Shown here in pieces: positions 12,301 through 31,729 of a stretch of DNA of 64,000 nucleotides. The stretch is from Pristionchus mayeri (lineage: Eukaryota; Nematoda; Chromadorea; Rhabditida; Neodiplogasteridae): assembly GCA_036245805.1 (NCBI GenBank), contig BTRK01000002.1:20887067-20951066 (forward strand). The letters are read 5' to 3'. The notes below the pieces were generated by a model. It had not been told where the DNA came from. It did not search any database and saw only the letters and a program-made list of their open reading frames with translations. The translations under genes and the position numbers were made by a program. The stretch's first letter is position 1; the number at the start of each line of letters is the position of its first letter.

Positions 12301-13573
12301 TCTTCTTCGTTCCACTCTTCGGATCAACGACAGAAGCAGTGTGATCTCTAGATGAGATGACTATGTTGCCTGTTCCCTGATCGGGAGAGATGGAAGTGAT
12401 TCGACTGCAAGGACGGTATCTTCCCCTCCCCCTTCCACTACGTCCAAACCTAGAATGGAACTTGAGATCGTGCACGAGAGTGAATCCTCCCTCCTCTTCC
12501 TCTTCTCTCTTGAATATCCTCACTACTCCATCCATGTATCCTACTGCCATCTATAAGGAATGTCCATTTTATCCCCAACCCCCCCCCCTTGCCACATCCT
12601 CACGTACCTCAGTAGACGAGATGAATACGAGGGCAGACACCACAGAAGGACCAGTTAATTTGGCCACCAATCGATGCGATTCCATATCCCAAATCTGAAG
12701 AAATACTCCATTTTCAGCCAGTTCCCTGCTTCAGCAGGTGAAACGAATTAGAAAATCGAAAAAATAGCATGCCTCGTTTCAAAAAAAGTTCTTATTGTGA
12801 CATAGTTAGCGTTCGCTCGTTTTGAGATCGAGTGTTTCGAAAATAATAATCAGGCTTACACAGTACCAGGACAGCAAAATCGGACGATCCAGTGGCGAGA
12901 AGATTGGATAGGGGAGAGTAGGTCATGACAAGGATGGGGGCGGAGTGGAGGGATCGCCATGAACGGAGTTCACGGGGAGTCACACCCGACACATCCAACT
13001 CGCGCATCTACACAGAGAGAGAATAGTGAGTGAATGGAGGAGAGGGGGGTATCACCAATCCATTAGTGAAAGCCACTGCCAAACGAGTGTTCGTGTCGTC
13101 GAGAGTGATTGACGTCAACTTCAATCCTTCTTCCTCACTACCGATCGTGGTGCTATAACAGAGATACCCAGTGAATTCAACGGTTGAGGAAATCTAGTTG
13201 CGTTTACGAGAGTGATAGTTTCACTCCGCAGAACACCCTGCCCTTTCATCTCAAGAAATGTGCAGCCATTCAGCATATTTCATACTTCGTATTAATATTA
13301 ATAGACATGTCTTCTGAGTTGTAGACGCTGACCAGCTGGGAACCAACACTAGATTTATCCCGTACATCGAAAGTGACTGCCCTACTCGCCCTTCTCCTCT
13401 CTAGTATACCTCTGCAATGGGTCGTCCACTCTGACTCCTTTGACTACATCTCCTCTCATCGTGTACAGCATGGATCCATCATTCCTCCACGCGAGATCTC
13501 CTCCTGCGAAGAGAGTTTCCACGCACCGACTCTGTCTCAGACACCGAATCGACCCCGTCGCCAATCGAGGCAT
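3395..13573 (-). CDS. UTP13: UTP13/TBL3, WD40 protein of the small-subunit processome (many exons, one 6.1 kb intron)
   Basis: UTP13 (TBL3 in vertebrates) is a nucleolar tandem-WD40 protein of the U3 snoRNP/UTP-B complex that processes 18S pre-rRNA. Exons in order match TBL3 along its length. The N-terminal block (ETLFAGGDLAW) is in exon 13573-13410, followed by exons starting at 13381, 13152 (ending 13056), 13007-12867 and 12694-12608. Typical WD blades include LLATGSSDFAVL and later SLLASCAKDNAVIVWKL, DTMLKLWPLK and GHRRGIWDARFS. The C-terminal Utp13 domain follows (YALGLDRPHCALKV, FTVKWNTNTKTSH, LLPYTKRHCDRLNKV), and the last exon ends KQMRVAN-stop at 3395. The start is the Met just before PRLATGSIR. 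Introns are mostly 40-60 bp, except one from 11939 to 5854 that holds several transposons but keeps intact splice sites (GAA|GTCAGT and CTGCAG|ATC). The order of blades across that intron is continuous, so the gene appears functional. Family assignment is strong; some small exon limits are approximate. Confidence 0.9.
6431..6499 (+). other. tRNA-like module in left arm of foldback element 1
   Basis: A perfect A-box-like string (TGGCTCAGTTGG) is followed about 40 bp later by a degraded B box (GGTTCTATTCC) and then CCGCC. The acceptor and anticodon stems do not form a proper cloverleaf. It is best read as a tRNA-derived promoter module, as in a SINE head, rather than a functional tRNA gene. Confidence 0.55.
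6763..6832 (-). other. tRNA-like module in right arm of foldback element 1 (better preserved)
   Basis: Read on the minus strand, this has an A box (TGGCTCAGTTGG) and a good B box (GGTTCGAGCCC). Between them an 8-bp perfect hairpin (CCCTCGAC/GTCGAGGG around a 7-nt loop) replaces the usual anticodon and variable arms. The acceptor stem pairs poorly, so it is not a normal tRNA gene. It is the inverted partner of the module at 6431-6499. Confidence 0.55.
7590..7720. repeat. Short inverted repeat (small MITE-like structure)
   Basis: Arms of about 31 nt at 7590-7620 and 7690-7720 are imperfect inverted copies (CCTCCGTATACCC against CCTCCGCATACCC and onward). The structure lies just left of another small inverted-repeat element and is probably part of a nested MITE cluster. 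Confidence 0.5.
7730..7890. mobile_element. MITE, copy 1 of a three-copy family (TIR TTAAAGTTACC)
   Basis: The terminal inverted repeats are about 24 nt and almost perfect (TTAAAGTTACCGGACGAGG with its complement at 7867-7890). The interior shares a block with the element at 34033-34254 (TGTATATTCATTCT, AACTAATTCA and GGACAAAAAAT in the same order). It has no coding capacity. TTAA at both ends may be the target site or part of the TIR. Confidence 0.7.
8188..9201 (+). pseudogene. Endonuclease C-terminus and first half of reverse transcriptase (frameshifted)
   Basis: This is the first of the two frames of the dead retrotransposon. It holds the last endonuclease motifs, a linker, and the first RT blocks (KNDKAAGPDRI, LPEAIISLIFKKG, ANYRPI). 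The true 5' side of this frame extends upstream to about 8104 without a usable start. Confidence 0.8.
9204..10442 (+). pseudogene. Reverse transcriptase palm/thumb and C-terminal domain (second frame)
   Basis: After the frameshift, the frame runs from LNIIYKLFATVLDSR through the DYKAFDSV, RQGDPLSP and YADD motifs to the stop at 10442. All the catalytic aspartates I looked for are kept, so the break is probably recent relative to the insertion. Confidence 0.8.
10524..11911. mobile_element. Long palindromic (foldback) DNA element 2, TTAA-flanked
   Basis: The left and right halves are inverted copies (centre near 11215), starting GAGACCCTCCAC at both ends. They are bordered by TTAA at 10524-10527 and 11908-11911. 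TTAA duplication is the hallmark of piggyBac-type elements, but no transposase is present and the TIR was not matched to a known family. Each arm includes the block GGGCACCTCCCACTTTTGGG. The right end stops less than 30 bp from the donor of the UTP13 exon ending at 11940. Confidence 0.85.
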
Positions 13574-14598
13574 CCTGCAATGCATCCGCCTTCCTTCCCA
13601 GAGAAACAACTAATTACGTAATGACGTGTAACGAAATGAACACTATTAGATAGCACGGTAAAGAAGAAGATACGAAGGAAATACATTCTTTCGAAAAAAA
13701 ATATAGGCTTGGATTAGCTCGCGGTATGAATAAGCCATATACCAGATCGCCATTGGACTCAGAAAAGTACTTGGACGAAAATGACGTCAACCAAACTCAG
13801 ACACCAAGTCTTTTAGGGGTTTCAATCTTTATCAACAGCCGATATAAGTATAAGAAATCCTTCTAATTTTAGATACACAAAATATTTTGAACCGAGAAGG
13901 GTGAATGGTAAGAAAAAAGTAGAAGGTACACTTGTTGAGGTATAGGCAGTGAGCTACAATTCGATGGATCATATCTGACAATCCACTCGTTAGAAGGAGC
14001 GAAGGAGTGAGGATAAGAACCATAGAATGCAGATCAAATTGTGGAATATCTTTGAATCGATATACGTTTGGGTTACTATCACTATGTCCGTTATTGATGA
14101 GAATGATTGAGTGGAGGGACGGGACTGGAGATTAAAGCTCAGATCAACATACCCCCCTTACGTTTCCATTTAGAGGGATGGAAAGATTGGCAACTATGAA
14201 AAAGGCGGAGTGAGTAGAGTGAGCATGTAGATTATATTAGTTGACAATTAATAAGTGGAAAATGGGACGGAAGAACCAAGTGGAGAATGGTACAGACAGC
14301 CCGAGGGGTCAAATGAATATGGGGGTAAAATGCCAGCGAAACACTTAATGAGAAGGTGACTATGGCTGTGACTACATTTGGAGTGAAAGGGAATGCAAGC
14401 AGATGAACTGCAATCTAAGCTATTTATAGTACAATTCTAAATAATATCTTAAGCCAATATAAAATGAGTCCACAAATGATCCAAGATATAACAGGGTGGG
14501 GATATCGAAATACTATCAGATTCTATTATGAAAATACAGTAATCAATACTCAACCGGAAACGGCGCAAATGGGATTGCATAGAAGGGACTGCGATCAC
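13574..14598. other. Intergenic between UTP13 and the FHA/PHD gene
   Basis: No conserved coding block is visible. Both neighbours are on the minus strand, so this holds the UTP13 promoter or, if the two are co-transcribed, an intercistronic spacer plus the 3' UTR of the FHA/PHD gene. Confidence 0.5.
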
Positions 14599-17500
14599 TC
14601 AAGACTTCTTTTTCTTTGAAGGGGCTTTCCCGCATCCACAGAAGAATGTTTTCCCCTCGTAGGGAAGATTCGTCCCGAATAAACAGAAGTTGTGCGACCA
14701 TTTCTTGCACCCGTCACATCGCACCTAAACAATTACACTCTAGATTATCATCACATCTTACATTCAACTAATCAAAATCCTTTTTGTAATTGCATTGGAA
14801 ATACTTGGACAAGCCAAGACAAACAGAAAAATGTAAAAACATCCGAATGGTTCTCACCCAGAAGACGTCACTCTGCTTAGGCAATAGACAATGTTCAGCG
14901 TCACATTTGGTATTTTCCGTATCGTGAAACTCTTCCTCTTCATCTTCATCTCCTCCAGAATCTGATTCCGTTGACGGTTCCGATGCCTAGCAAGAGAGAG
15001 AGATAATGGAGAGAAGTGCAAATCAAATATATTCTACCCACAAACCTTCTTCTTCTTCCTTCCCGCCTTTTTCTTCGGCTTCGCTTTCGGAGTTTTCTGT
15101 AAAATTGAGATAGAGGAATTGAGGATGTCGCGAAACTAGAGTTGAATATTAATGATTACTGCAAGTATTCTCCATATCATATTAGATTCTTCACATTTTG
15201 TGAAATAGTTTTTAAATGAATGAATGGGAACCTTTTCCTTCTTCTCGCTGAGTGCACTCTTCTTGGACATCTTTCTCTTTCCATTCTTCATCTCCTTATC
15301 ACTCTCGTCATCAGTCTCCTCGTATGGATCACTCTCCTCGCTATCCTGTATTTCCTCCATTCACCACCATCTCTCTTCTCCTCCCTCTCACCTTCTTCTT
15401 GCTCCTTCCTACTCCTTTCTTCGTTCCCTTCGGAGTACTCGCTGACGACGCCTTCTTCCCCACCATAGAAGGACGACCGACAGATGAGGAAGAGGGACGG
15501 ATGGATACTCCACTCGCCTGCACAAGTTATCATTTTAGCATCATTTTAGCATTTCCTATGGTGAGGGGAGTAAATATGTTTTGGAAATACAAAAATTTTG
15601 CAAAGAATATCTTAGATATTACATTATTTTTAAATCACATCAAACCCTTAAGAGAAAAGTGATAATGTGCTTAAATCGAAATATAATGAATATACTTGTG
15701 TGGTTTCATCATGTGAATAGCACTTAATTGTTTTAGCCACGAAGATCTTTCTAACCTATCCTCTCCCTCATCCAGATCCCCTCCCCTCCCTTCCCCCACT
15801 GAATGGAATGGAACCTCGTCGTCGTCGCTGTCATCATCACTACTCGCACTGCTCAACTGACGATGCAACTTGTTCTTCGACACTGCTCGTTTGGCGGACT
15901 GCTGAAGGAAGAAGTTACCTCCCCCCCCCTCTTCGATCCAACCTTCTTCCCTTCATTCAGCATCTTCCTCCTTTCACTTCCCACTCCTCCTTGACTCTTC
16001 CTTCTCGCTTGCATCATGAATGATCCTTCCGTTAGATCAGTCAATAATCGATCCACCTCAACATATATCATGACAAAAAAATCTTGCCAATAAAATTGCA
16101 TGAAATTTCCACTAACCTCCTTGTTACTACTCCTCTTTTCTCCTCCTCCTCCACTTTTCGGTGCCTTTCCCGGATTCGTTGGTTTTTTAGGAGTAACCAC
16201 TGCTTTCCTGTAATATTTTTAGGTGTGAGAAAGTTGTACAGCAATATGCATAGAAAACATTTCATAATTTTCTTAAAGAGCGAATAGTTTTATACTGATT
16301 CACCATAAAGTTAGTTTGAATCTATCACGTCGTACTCCTTAGAGCTGGTCCAGGCTGCCTAGCGCAGTGTTTAAGCTGTTTAAGGTCGAGCCTCATCAAT
16401 ACAACCAAGAGGGATCAAAAGGACGGAGCTATGTCTTTTTTAAGTTTTGGAGGACCCTACTGTATGAAAAGTTAAACTCACTTCTTCTCTTCTTTTGGAG
16501 TCTCTACCTTATCCGCTAATCTGTAAAATAAAGAAGTTATTTATAGACTATTTTCAAGAATTGGATGTTTAGTTGCTTATTTGTGTATTAAATGAAACAA
16601 GTACTGAATAATGGGGTGAGAGAAATGACTAATGGACGCTCGTTTACCTCGGAGAGGGAGGGGCGGGCGAATTAGTGACCGATCTACCAGGTAAATCAAG
16701 AGGACGAGGCGCACGAGGAGGAGAGTCAGGCACTGAGAAGGAATCCTCATCTGAATGAGATGAATATGCATACTCAACAATTGGAGATATGACGACGACG
16801 AAGGAATTGATGGGGGATGAGATATTCAAGTGGACTGACCATCATCCTTCCCTCTCTTTGGACTCTGCTGACTAGACGAATCTGCATGGCCAGTCCTCGA
16901 ATCAGCTCCGGTCTTGGGAGGAGAAGGTACCGATGAATCACATTCCACGGGAGGAGATCGAATAGGAGCAACGGAGGACGATGGCTTCTGATCCACCTGT
17001 TATATCACTCTAATGCAGAAAAATGGGCGGTTCTGCACAATCCCGGACAATACATAGAAGCACTAATGGTATATCATTGCCATTCTCTAGTAGGGTACAT
17101 ACGCGACCTCTACACTGGACTAGACACGTTGGTGAGCTACCGGAAAGTAAACTTTGTCAAAAATTCAGACAATAGGTAAACAAATTCAGAAGGTTGTCCG
17201 GGATTGTGCAGAAGCGCCGAAAAATGACTAATGAGAAACATCATCTTAACGCTATATGTAACAGACAAAATAGTTCTTACGGGTGCATGGATTGAAGAAG
17301 GATTGGGAGGGGCGGGAGTGGGGAAAGTGCCCGTTGAGCGAGCCATGGGAATCTGTCCGTTCGCACGCATTGCTGGTGGAGTCTGAAACTACGCATTCAT
17401 ATCCTAATAGTTTTCTATTTAATAGAGCATTTCTATTGAACCCACATTTGCATGGGGGAAGGAAGGAGACTTTGTGACTACAGGCCACAAATGAGGGTGC

Positions 17501-18748
17501 TGCTGCATTTGAAGGTATTGATAAATAGCATTTGGAGGCAGTGCAGGATTGAAGATTGTTGAAGTTGGAGGTTGAATTGGTTGAGGGTGTTGCATAGGGA
17601 AGGCAGGAGGGATGGGAGCCGTGGTAGAAGATACTTGCTCCTTCGGTGGGGGCTATAATATATCGATCAGTAACAATAACAAATATAAACAACAAGTAAA
17701 CGAGAAGTGTTATCACCCAATTCAAATAATATCTAACAATATTTTTACCTTTCTCTTGGTCCTGTGATCCTCTCCTGTCTCAGACATGAACTTCCCATCT
17801 CCAGTGCATACAACTGTTCGTCTTCGCTCATAGCCCTCCCATCCAATATACCGACGGTTCAGAGAGCACTTTTCAAACACGAACGAGAACTCAGCATTAG
17901 CCTGAACATCTCATTTTACAAATCAATTTGGCTAAAGAACGCATTGCTTCAAGACAAGTACCACCTTATCATACTGCGTTTTAGCATCTCTTTCTGTATG
18001 CCTAAAAAGGTCCTAATCAATGATTTGACAAATGAAAAGCCCTCATTAAATGAAATTACGGCAGAATGTTTTCATAACTAATGTATTTTATTTTAAACAG
18101 CCATTTATTTTATATTTATTTATAAATTATTTTATATTTATTTATAAATATCTAAAGTACCTGTGGCGCCGCAACTCCCGGCTTGATTGCAGCTCCGTTC
18201 ATGTGACCGAACTTGATGACGGAACTATCGTTTAGAATCATCTCCTCGTACACCTGCGTTATTACTTAGCGCCAAAATTAACGGATTAAAAAATCAAATG
18301 CAATTGTAAATTTTCAGGTAAAAATGACTTATGAAAACAACTAAATATAAATACAGATTACGGGATCTCACTCGTTTATCATCGATGTAAGTTCCATTCA
18401 ACGAGTTGTCTCGTATCTTGTAGCTTACAATTTGACGAGTTATTGGATCAACAGTTCCCGTGATAGTTGCATGATCACGAGAGATCATGTTGCTGTAAAA
18501 AATAGTGAACCATCGCACAATTCATTCCTTCATAAAACAAACCTGTACACTGCCGACGTTAGTACGACATCCACGTTATCAGCATTGCGTCCAAATTTGG
18601 TAATGTCACCGAGCCTAATAGGAAAACAGATAAGAATAATGAATAATTTGACAAAAAAACTAACGATGAATAGGAAAACTTACAATATCAATTCCTCTGG
18701 ATGGTTCGTCTTGGTCACTCTTCGAAGATGATAAGTGGGGATAATCAT
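14599..18748 (-). CDS. FHA-domain plus PHD-finger protein (TCF19-like layout)
   Basis: The N-terminal forkhead-associated domain, a phosphothreonine-binding fold, shows the key motifs KFGRN, ISRDHA and SLNGTY in exons between 18748 and about 18170. The start is MIIPTYHLRRV at 18748. The middle is long and disordered: Pro-rich, then Ser/Asp- and Lys-rich tracts with several DSDDDE and KKK runs. The C-terminus is a PHD-type zinc finger: C..HCLL, FWVRCDGCKKWSHNFC, FFCGCG, ending in a basic tail SKKKKS and a stop at 14599. The PHD carries the usual Trp and His before the third ligand pair. FHA followed by a single PHD is the layout of vertebrate TCF19; PHD fingers of that kind read histone H3 tails. 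A nuclear role in chromatin regulation is an inference. About 14 exons with short introns; internal exon limits are approximate. Confidence 0.75.
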
Positions 18749-19888
18749 ACTTATCGCACACTCAGTCACCTCATCTTAAAATACCATTAATAGAACAATA
18801 CTATACGTACGAGCGCACAAAAAAGAAAGGTTTAGTGGGAAATGGCCGCGAATAGACGTGAAAGAGCTGCGAAGCAAAGGGGAGAAAGCTCAATCGATAA
18901 GCAAGTGATGCCCATTTTTGAAAAGAGAATGTACAGCAGAGAGGTCCAATAGCTGTCATTCATTCTCTCATATCATCACAAACTCTACTTATCGCGCAAT
19001 GCAGTCTCCTGTGATGGAAATGATAAAGAAAATCATTCCAAACGATAAAATTGACTATGAAAACAAGCGCTAATTGTAAAGACAACGCTTTTAAATTCAC
19101 GGGAATAAAAATTAAAACGAATTAACAACGAATAATGGAGTCAATCGATACATGTGATCGATATGAAAAGAGAGAAGAGACACTCATACACTCGTACTCT
19201 GCGCACACTTACTCGGCCGGTTATTCTCTTCACACAATGCAGAAACCTTTAATAATGAATCAACCTATCTAGAATAAGGACATAGCGCACAACGATAGCA
19301 AGAAGATGTGAAAATGAAGCTGTTTCGTTTTGTTTCATGTTCAATTTGAACTATTGATTGGCACAAGATATTCTCTCTTTATAATATTAAAATTACAATT
19401 TTGACTAGAAAAACAAACAAAAAAAAACATATGGGGTTAAATTTAGCTAGAGAATACGAGAGGGCATGTTGTAATCATTCAAAAATATTGCGAAAAAAAG
19501 TTATAAATTTTAATTTTGGTGTAATTTGATGCGTGCATGTACAGAATGTACATTGCGCAATTGTTTCATTGTCGGAACATTTTATTATTCAATTAAAAAT
19601 TAATTGTAATTAACATTTATTATTATTATTATTATTACTTTATATAAACTAAATTAGAAATTAGTTTCTTCGACATCTTGCTCGTTGAAAGGTGTCAGAA
19701 GAGTGAACAGATCCTTCTGGGTCCTGAAATTAAAAAAACACGAATAAATAAAAGAAAAATGCAACGATACACAAATTGGCTGCTACTGCTTGAGTCTTTC
19801 GTCTCAAGAGTGTGGGGTTCCAGAGCAGGGAAGTCGAATGGCAGCATGAATGAGGAGTTCTCATCGATTCTATTCGAGTCAAATTGAT
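18749..19888. other. No gene recognised
   Basis: AT-rich sequence upstream of the FHA/PHD gene, with an ATT microsatellite around 19618-19636. A few short frames near 19660-19880 on the minus strand could be an exon of the secreted-peptide gene, but the splice phases do not join cleanly. Confidence 0.4.
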
Positions 19889-20080
19889 CTACTGATCTTT
19901 CGAATCGGAGAACTCTTCTCGAGATGGGATGCTGAACCGATCATCATAGCATCTAATCAGACAACTATCCCGAACCTTGTGAGAGACGTCGAACTTTGCC
20001 TTCTTCAACAGATTTTTGTCGAAGGCGATGGAGAATGCGAATAGGGAGAGAAGGAGGAGAAGCAGATGCAGAGAGGACAT
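19889..20080 (-). CDS. Small secreted peptide (63 aa), unknown
   Basis: The frame starts MSSLHLLLLLLSLFAFS, a clear signal peptide with likely cleavage after SIA. About 45 mature residues follow, with two cysteines (SCLIRC) and a charged tail ending SDSKDQ. It lies just downstream of the TLC-domain gene on the same strand (about 365 bp), which fits a co-transcribed pair. It resembles no family I know. A donor-like AAGGTTCGG inside the frame leaves open a spliced form that continues toward 19654. Confidence 0.4.
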   Translation of the reverse strand: MSSLHLLLLLLSLFAFSIAFDKNLLKKAKFDVSHKVRDSCLIRCYDDRFSIPSREEFSDSKDQ

Positions 20081-20444
20081 CTCGAGATGAATGGAGAAAT
20101 GAGGAACGAAAAAGGGAAAGCTCACTGGGATTTGACCTACAATCCCGACAGGAGGGAAGGTGGGACCTTTCCTTTCCTGTTCCCTCCCTATCATTCGGGA
20201 AAAGTGAGGAAGAAGACATAGAGAGAGTGCTTATCCCCTTCATCCATTCTCCTCATTCTTCCTTTCCAGCTGTCCCAAGCATCATTCAATCAAAAGAAAC
20301 AGGGAGTGGCACAACTCTTTATGTACAATCAGCATGGAAATAGAAGGAGTTGAAACGCGAGAAAGGGACAGAATCATAGATGGAGACACCGTATTGTGAA
20401 TGAGATGAGTGGACCCTCATGAGTGGATGGATGCCTGATTACTC

Positions 20445-21800
20445 TCACTGATCCTTCTCTTCCTTCTTCCTCACTGCTCCGAGGGGGTCGACGTCATCTT
20501 CTTCCAAGTCGGCCACTTCCCCTCCGAAGATGCCATCCGTCTTGAACATCGAGATAGTCAGATGGATGTTGTGGTACTCAATGAAGGAGAGACCACCGAT
20601 GAGAGCCAGTTTGAGCAGGAGAGGACACTGCAAAGAGAAGGTCCTCACCCCCCTACCCCCCCCCCTCCCTCTCTCCCACTCTTCCCCCTCACCCCCCCCC
20701 CCCCCCCCCTACTCACTTTGTCATCCGAGAACGTCATGTATACGATGAGATAGGAGATGGGAATGTGTCGGAAGAGGAAGAGCATGGTCATATTCGCCCT
20801 GACGAGGAGATGGAAGAACCAAGTCTTTCCGTATCCAGCCAGATGAAGGAGAGAACGAGTGTGCAGCAGTACTGTCTGTACCTGCACAACGAGGAATTTC
20901 ATCGATCCGAGTAACCATTCCCATCTTCACTCTTCCCCATTCAACTTCCAATTAATCTCTCCTTCTCGCAGTCACTAACCTCCACGAGCAATCCAATCAT
21001 CGCGAATCCATTCAGTTTACCAGTGGTCATAATAACGGAGAAGGCTGTGATGACCTGCAACTCCATCTTTCGTCTCCCTCCTCCCTCCCTTCGACTGACC
21101 AATGAGTGGTGAACGATGTACTCCTTGCTATTCGATGCCTCTCCATGGTAGATCATATCGATCAAATCATAGACGAAGTAGCCAAGACTCCATAGAAAGA
21201 CGAACTGCGCATTGTAGAAAGAGTAGTCATAAGGCTCGCGGATGTAGTTGTTGTTCATCAGAAGACTGCAACACGACTCTCACATACTCCCTTCCCTAGG
21301 GGGGCGGAGGGGGGGGAGGAGGAGTACCTGAGCACGACGAGGATGGCGGAGACAGCAGCATGAGTGACGGAGACGACTCGCACTGCGAAGAGTCGCTTCT
21401 TGTTGTCAGACCAATCCTTCTTATTCTACAAAGATTCTTTTTTCTTCTTCTTTTATTATGGGTGTATATATCAGCAGGCGAAAAGAGAACAATATAGCGA
21501 GAGACGATTCAATGACACAATCGAGTCCTTTTATCATTATTCCTACGTATTGCTTACACTCTGGAAAGACTGTTGCTTATCGGCATTCCACGTCACTCTA
21601 TCACCCCTTCCGCCCTCTTCACATCATATTTCTTGCCTTTCTACTCGGGGAACAGAAGATCCCTTATCTATGTTGACCCTCGGTACGACGAGAAGAGAAT
21701 GGAGTGTAATACTGACCTGATCGAGCATCCGATGGGCTTGTAAGTATTCCCATCTCATGAAGCAGCCAACTCCCGTCGAGAACGCCAACTTCACTACCAT
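20445..21800 (-). CDS. TLC-domain membrane protein, TLCD1/TLCD2 (FLD-1) type
   Basis: This is a multi-pass protein with a TRAM-LAG1-CLN8 domain. Exons read MVVKLAFSTGVGC (start 21800, just after a TTTGCAG acceptor that could be a trans-splice site), then the YFVYDLIDMI, KEYIVHHSLV and IGLLVEVQTVLLHTRS blocks. It ends with a cytosolic acidic tail (EVADLEEDDVDP, stop at 20445). The D....H and HH positions are those conserved in TLC proteins, and LLVEV followed by an aliphatic/aromatic helix is typical of the TLCD1/2 branch. In C. elegans, FLD-1 of this branch limits long-chain polyunsaturated phospholipids and so sets membrane fluidity. The same role here is inferred. Other TLC branches, such as ceramide synthases, are less likely because their Homeobox/Lag1p motif is absent. 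Confidence 0.75.
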
Positions 21801-23284
21801 ATCTGCAAAGGAGGAGATTGGAAGGAATTTCAGTTTTGAATATCACCAATCTCACGCTGTCGTCTCCCCTCTAAACAGGAGAGACACGTCTGTAGACCCT
21901 TTAGTTAGTAGAGTAGAGGAAAGCGTAAATGAGACATACGAGGATCTTGATGGGGTGAACTCATTGTGAATGGGAATGAAGTGAGAGTGTCAGGAAGGAG
22001 AAGCTAAGGAGACAAAGCAATGATACTCGATGGGTCTGTGGATGGATGGGAGTGATAACAAGGAATGGACCTGCCAGAGAGAGAGAGAGCGGGGATCGAG
22101 GCTAGGCATACAAAGATTCGCCATTATAACCAATTGAAATAAAGAGCAGGATTGAATGGGGGGGATAATCCCTACGCCGTTGTTACTACTCTTTTCAATC
22201 CATCATCGTGTGGATGTCCGTCTAGTCTAGGTATGTTCTATTCTGACCTTCTTCTCAATTGAATCAAAGTAAAAGTAGGAACTGACCGCTCATTTGCATT
22301 CCTCGTCCCTCGAGTGAAATGGAGAGTCCGAGAGAGACTGTAATCGCACTATGAGCACCATTCAAAAAACGAATCAGAACGAATGCGATGGAGACTACTC
22401 TAACCGGAATTGTGAATCATTCGATAGAAATAAGACTGGGGGAAAGGAGGAAAGTGGATATATAGTGTAAATAAATCAAGAAAGGACAAAGGTTAATTCA
22501 AATACATCGAATGGAATTGTAGCCACGTGATAGAGATCAAACTGCGATTCAAACGCATTTCAATGGAGATGGGGCAAATCGACGCGTGCGAAGGACAAAT
22601 GACTTTATCCCTAGAGAAAAGCGAGTGAACAATGGAGTGTGATATGTTAGAGCGAAGTGAGATTCATCAAGAAATTTGAGAATGATAGGTTAGGGATTGG
22701 AATGAAAAGGGAACGTGCCATTCTCCAAAATTGAAAAGGGCAAGAATTTTGCGGTTATGCCGTAGGTTGTAGAGGAAAAAAGGCGAACACGGGGAATGAA
22801 AAGCAACAAGAGGGAGAGAATAGAGAAAAGGTAGATCACGAGGAGTTCTCCACGAAAGTTCTCACTACTAGTCTCGCACTTCCCTCACTTCTGAAAAGAG
22901 AACTGAATGGAAAAGAGAGCAGAGCGGAAGAGCGAGAAAGAGAAAGAAAGATGAGTGGAGAGAGAGAAAAAGAAGGATAGAAAACTAGGATTGAAAGAGA
23001 ACAGAACAATCAATGAAGATGGCAAAGAAAGAAAGGAAGGAGGGGGAAGATGAAGCATATGAGATAGCAGATAAGTAAACAGAATTAGAGATGGATTGGG
23101 AACACGGAACGGGGATGAAGAGATATAACACGGAGAACAGAGACATGGTAAACTAAACCAGATGAATCTCAATAAAACAACAAACTATTGATAATCTGTT
23201 AAAACTTGGTTTCAAGCATCACACACTAAAACAAGAAAGTAATCTATGATAGCATAAGAAGAGGGAGGGATCCCCCCTCTCCCT
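21801..23284. other. No gene recognised
   Basis: Purine-rich on the plus strand, with GAGAG runs at about 22078 and 22900-23030. The long minus-strand open frame at 22885-23172 is a Leu/Ser/Phe-rich by-product of that composition. The right end should contain the methionine synthase 3' UTR. Confidence 0.5.
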
Positions 23285-30910
<7,626 letters not shown>

Positions 30911-31729
30911 CTTAATTAGATATATACGTTTTGGTCCAAGTCGCTGCATATGCATACTTAAGTTACTAGTGCAACCGTAACAAACGAGATTATTTCGTTA
31001 GTGTAAGTACCAGTGAGTGAAAGAGAGTAAGCGAAACTACTTCAACCAAAAGTGGACTGATAGAAAGCGAGACGATATGAGGCGATTTTGGGAAATCGTC
31101 CGTTACTTTCTTTCTCTCAATCTCTCCTTTTCTCCACTCTTGAAGAAACGAGTACAATGGAAGGGCAAACGAAAGCACCGATGATCGTTACCTACCGTAT
31201 ACTGGCTCAACAATACCGAAGACTGGACTACGGTATCGTAGGCCATTACTAAATCTTGACTATTCTAAAAATGAGTTCGATCTCGCTCGATAACTAATAA
31301 TGCGCAGTGCACATTGTCTAAGAGATCAGAGAGAGAGGAAGAGAGAAAGAGTATCGCATTCACGTGCGATCACAGTGCAAAGTATTTGTAATGAAGAATT
31401 CCAACACATCACGAATCACGACAGATACGACGAAAGACAACACATTTAGACACAATCTTTATCCGTGGGCTATTAGATGAGATCGAGAGGGAGAATGAAG
31501 GATCGAAGAGTACAAATTGAGAATGAACTGATAAGGTGTCGATTGAATTGATATGATACGAGAAGAGAGGGGTCAACCCCGTACTTCCAGTTATCATCAA
31601 TAGATGATGCAATAAACTATTATTATTATTATTATCAACTCTCCTAAGATTGTTAGTGAAAACGATTTATGGCTAGATGGATGTTTCAATTACAACGGGA
31701 TGGGGAAAGATCAGAGATCACAGGGCGGA
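30911..31729. other. Intergenic: methionine synthase promoter region and CFAP20 3' side
   Basis: No coding block seen. An ATT microsatellite lies at 31618-31635. Both flanking genes are on the minus strand. Confidence 0.5.

Noticed and set aside
3395..13573. Assignment of the WD40 gene to PWP2 or another U3 WD40 protein
   Set aside because: The C-terminal blocks (GLDRPHCALKV, VKWNTNT, LLPYTKRH) are specific to UTP13/TBL3.
16350..16400. A-box-like string (CCTAGCGCAGTG) suggesting a tRNA
   Set aside because: No matching B box at proper spacing and no stems; it lies in an intron of the FHA/PHD gene.
22885..23172. Minus-strand open frame rich in Leu, Ser, Phe and Pro
   Set aside because: It is the complement of a GA-rich stretch, with no splice borders or conserved motif; composition alone explains it.
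31618..31635. ATT repeats here and at about 19618, considered as array elements
   Set aside because: These are simple microsatellites without spacers. There is no CRISPR array, and none is expected in a eukaryotic genome.
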